DNA from: an uncultured Lentisphaeria bacterium
Lineage (GTDB): Bacteria; Verrucomicrobiota; Lentisphaeria; Victivallales; UBA1829
NCBI GenBank assembly: GCA_905197955.1
Contig: CAJKAR010000016.1
Location: forward strand, 27,571-91,570
DNA length: 64,000 nt
Direction of reading: 5' to 3'
Below the pieces are notes generated by a model. That model saw only the letters and a list, made by a program, of their open reading frames with translations, was not told the origin of the DNA and did no database searches. A program made the position numbers and the translations under genes. How positions within the stretch are numbered: position 1 is the stretch's first letter; each line of letters opens with the position of its first letter. Shown piece by piece: positions 62,245-64,000 of the stretch.

Positions 62245-62418
62245 ATGCATCTTCTGGTAGAGGAGAAAATTCGGCTGTTTTGTGGAGAATGGATCAGGAA
62301 TGTGTCGCCTATGTGGGAAAATCCGAAGATGGATAGCTATCGCCTTAAAATGGTCAAAAAATATTTTCAAAAAATCGAGTTTCTGAAAAATGAGAAATCA
62401 GAAATCAAAAACCAGTGA
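62245..62418 (+). CDS. Possible small protein, 57 aa
   Basis: ATG 62245 with GGAG eight bases before; the stop of a 12-codon frame (62207-62245) overlaps its start (TGATG), as in translational coupling. KIRLFCGEWIRNVSPMWENPKMDSYRLKMVKKYFQKIEFLKNE is moderately amphipathic and basic. No family; it is the only candidate gene in the ~600 bp between the divergent amidoligase and ATPase genes, whose remaining bases hold the promoters listed. Confidence 0.35.
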   Translation: MHLLVEEKIRLFCGEWIRNVSPMWENPKMDSYRLKMVKKYFQKIEFLKNEKSEIKNQ

Positions 62419-62544
62419 TGCAATTTCTTGGCTGAAGTTGAGTTTTATTGGAATGGGTTGGCTGGAATAATCCTATAAGTCCATAATTTTTGCTATCGCT
62501 GACATGTTAAAAAATAAGGGTCGGACTATTTTTATAATTTTAGC

Positions 62545-62572
62545 TTGACTTTAGTCCACATGAAGATATATT
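62545..62572 (+). promoter_or_regulatory. Promoter of the AAA ATPase
   Basis: TTGACT (62545-62550), 16 bp and TATATT (62567-62572), ~35 bp before ATG 62607. GGACTA (62523-62528) and TAGTCC (62552-62557) form a dyad across the -35 box. Confidence 0.6.
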
Positions 62573-62606
62573 TAATTAAGCAAAAAATAGCAAGGAGATT
62601 TTAATA

Positions 62607-63722
62607 ATGGAAGATTTTGATAAGATAAATGAAATATTCGTCCAGACAGCAAGGCTTGCATTGCAGGGGAAAAAACAAGATGCTCGACTTTATCTTTCTC
62701 GTGTGCAAAGAATTCTATCGAAATCTTCTGATAGCTCAGTTTCACTTGCCATACGAGAATTGCTACAGGAAGCTCCCGTAGATTATTCAGCAACACGAAG
62801 CGTAACTCCGATGCCTTTAGATCGGGATTCAAGGTTACAGTTGCTTCAAGAGGAAAATCCTCCAATTCAGCTGGAAGTAGAGCCCGTTTGGACTTCTGAT
62901 ATTTCCCTCAAACTGAATCAGGTCGTTACAGAGAATAAGCGTCGGAAAGAACTGGAAGGAGTCGGACTGAATGCTGCCAGAACTTTGCTGTTTTCTGGCC
63001 CTCCTGGCGTCGGAAAAACATTAGCGGCAAGATGGTTGGCAAATATGCTTTCGCTTCCCCTGATGACTTTGAATTTATCTTCGGTAATGAGTAGTTTTCT
63101 TGGGCGAACTGGCAATAATATTCGTAGCGTTTTTGAATATGCGACAGAACATCCGTGTATACTATTGCTTGATGAGTTTGACTCCATTGCCAAAAAGCGT
63201 AATGATGATACTGAAATAGGAGAGCTGAAACGCTTAGTTACAGTCCTCTTGCAAGAGATAGATCACTGGGGAGATCAAAGCATATTAATCGCAGCAACCA
63301 ATCACCCTGAACTTTTGGATCCAGCAGTATGGAGACGATTTGAAATCAACATCTCATTTTCATTGCCTACGGAACCTGCAATAACCAAGGTCGTGCAACA
63401 CTTTTTTTCCTCTTCATATCCCGATGTGGAAAAATTAATGCCTGTTTTTGTCAAATTATTAAGTGGAACATCATACAGCGATATTCAGCGGATCGTCTTA
63501 ATACTTAGAAAAAATGCACTTCTACAAAAGAATTCACTAAAAGATGAAATTTTAACTTGGAGCAGTGAATATATCAAAGAGAAAGGGCGAGAAGAAAAAT
63601 TGCAGATCGCCAATGAACTATATCGACTCGGAATTTCACAGCGTAAAGTTCATGAACTGACTGGCATTAGCCGAGACACATTACGTAAAAAGACGATAAA
63701 ATTAGGAGGTACGCATGAGTAA
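62607..63722 (+). CDS. AAA-family ATPase with C-terminal HTH
   Basis: 371 aa from ATG 62607 (AAGGAG nine bases before). Walker A GPPGVGKT (131-138), Walker B CILLLDEFDSIAKKR (~184-198), sensor AATNHPELLD, arginine finger AVWRRFE, of the FtsH/SpoVK-like class. An alpha-helical N-terminus (1-60) and a C-terminal helix-turn-helix-like end (LYRLGISQRKVHELTGISRDTLRKKTIKL). It overlaps the next gene by eight bases; ATPases of this kind occur upstream of S8 peptidases, the pair presumably forming a regulated protease. Confidence 0.88.
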   Translation: MEDFDKINEIFVQTARLALQGKKQDARLYLSRVQRILSKSSDSSVSLAIRELLQEAPVDYSATRSVTPMPLDRDSRLQLLQEENPPIQLEVEPVWTSDISLKLNQVVTENKRRKELEGVGLNAARTLLFSGPPGVGKTLAARWLANMLSLPLMTLNLSSVMSSFLGRTGNNIRSVFEYATEHPCILLLDEFDSIAKKRNDDTEIGELKRLVTVLLQEIDHWGDQSILIAATNHPELLDPAVWRRFEINISFSLPTEPAITKVVQHFFSSSYPDVEKLMPVFVKLLSGTSYSDIQRIVLILRKNALLQKNSLKDEILTWSSEYIKEKGREEKLQIANELYRLGISQRKVHELTGISRDTLRKKTIKLGGTHE

Positions 63723-63984
63723 ACGTTTTTTGTTAGGTCACGGTGAGCGATTGACCAGTAACTTAAATCCTCCCGCCATGAAACCACAAAAAAGTCATCC
63801 CTACGACAATGTGGATGAATTATATGAGCGATTGCGTCCACAAATTCAAGCAATGACGAGTTTTGTGTCAGCATTGCCAGCAAAATATTGCCCTCGTGAC
63901 GAAAGTGTTTTTTGTATTGATTTACACCCTGCCTATCTCTCAAAATCAGTGCCGTCCCATAATTCTTTGAAATCGTCATTCTAA
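63715..63984 (+). CDS. S8-peptidase-like N-terminal protein, possibly interrupted
   Basis: 89 aa from ATG 63715 with perfect AGGAGG five bases before. FLLGHGERLTS, KSHPYDNVDELYERLRPQI and FCIDLHPAYLSKS match the N-terminal part of subtilase (S8) proteins that follow AAA ATPases as I know them (LLLGHGERL.., HPY....A..RL.P, TLHP.YLAKSYFP). In those the frame continues several hundred residues. Here it stops after SHNSLKSSF at 63984, 16 bases before the end of the window. It may be a frameshifted gene, a decayed one or a short protein. Confidence 0.5.
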   Translation: MSKRFLLGHGERLTSNLNPPAMKPQKSHPYDNVDELYERLRPQIQAMTSFVSALPAKYCPRDESVFCIDLHPAYLSKSVPSHNSLKSSF

Positions 63985-64000
63985 CCACCCTATTTGAGCC

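Larger units (their letters stand above)
49908..64000. mobile_element. Integrative genomic island (right end outside the window)
   Basis: Starts at the tRNA-Asn remnant and contains integrase, excisionase-like, primase-helicase, serine resolvase and many accessory genes in visibly AT-richer DNA. No conjugation or phage structural genes are seen in this part, so whether it is an integrative conjugative, mobilisable or satellite element is open. The left boundary is sequence-supported; the right one is not in view. Confidence 0.85.

Overview
The window looks like a chromosome segment of a Gram-negative member of the PVC group, most likely a Lentisphaerae/Victivallis-like gut bacterium. This rests on gene content, not on a database match. 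The clues are three prepilin-type proteins with an N-terminal FTLIELLVVVAIIAILA-like segment and a C-terminal DG-H motif, each next to large secreted glycoside hydrolases and AraC-type regulators; several secretin-like proteins; and LPS/polysaccharide genes. The first ~49.9 kb is GC-richer core and accessory chromosome. From ~49.9 kb to the end the sequence is visibly AT-richer and is a mobile island.

Region by region. 1-3.7 kb: the end of a secreted glycoside hydrolase with a LamG-like domain, a pseudopilin, and a cluster of six hairpins. 3.7-8.8 kb (minus): a four-gene export operon of secretin, HlyD-type adaptor, ABC ATPase and MacB-like permease. 9-11.5 kb: a GntR/LacI-type regulator and aroA. 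11.6-15.1 kb: two paralogous secretin-like exported proteins. 15.2-23.8 kb: a surface-polysaccharide locus of two convergent arms (GT39-like, two GT2, DUF2304 and flippase on plus; epimerase, GT32-like, PssD/PssE and pyruvyltransferase on minus). 24.1-29.9 kb: RNase P RNA with a clear promoter, apt, a phosphoesterase, a GT9 heptosyltransferase, an exported unknown, mtnA and tlyA. 29.9-33.9 kb: a GH5-like hydrolase, a pseudopilin and an AraC regulator. 34-39.3 kb: a methyltransferase and leuA (with a long leader encoding a candidate leader peptide), argG, uppP and tRNA-Arg(TCT). 39.5-49.8 kb: a second carbohydrate region with a 1314-aa multidomain hydrolase, an SGNH esterase, a pseudopilin, a sialidase-like BNR protein, AraC and a GH2 enzyme.

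The island (49,908 to beyond 64,000) begins in the 3' part of a tRNA-Asn(GTT) gene. The native tRNA terminator is still present on the chromosome side, and a tyrosine integrase follows immediately. It carries a primase-helicase fusion, an excisionase-like HTH protein, a four-gene operon of GYF-domain, pilin-like, zinc-finger and lipoprotein genes, a serine resolvase with a 28-bp res-like site, an amidoligase plus class II glutamine amidotransferase pair, and an AAA ATPase followed by the N-terminal part of an S8-peptidase-like protein. Two of its genes are preceded by structured RNA leaders in which an upstream helix and an intrinsic terminator share bases, the architecture of a riboswitch or attenuator. 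Neither matches a family I can name. I consider these leaders and the genes they control the most promising undescribed systems here.
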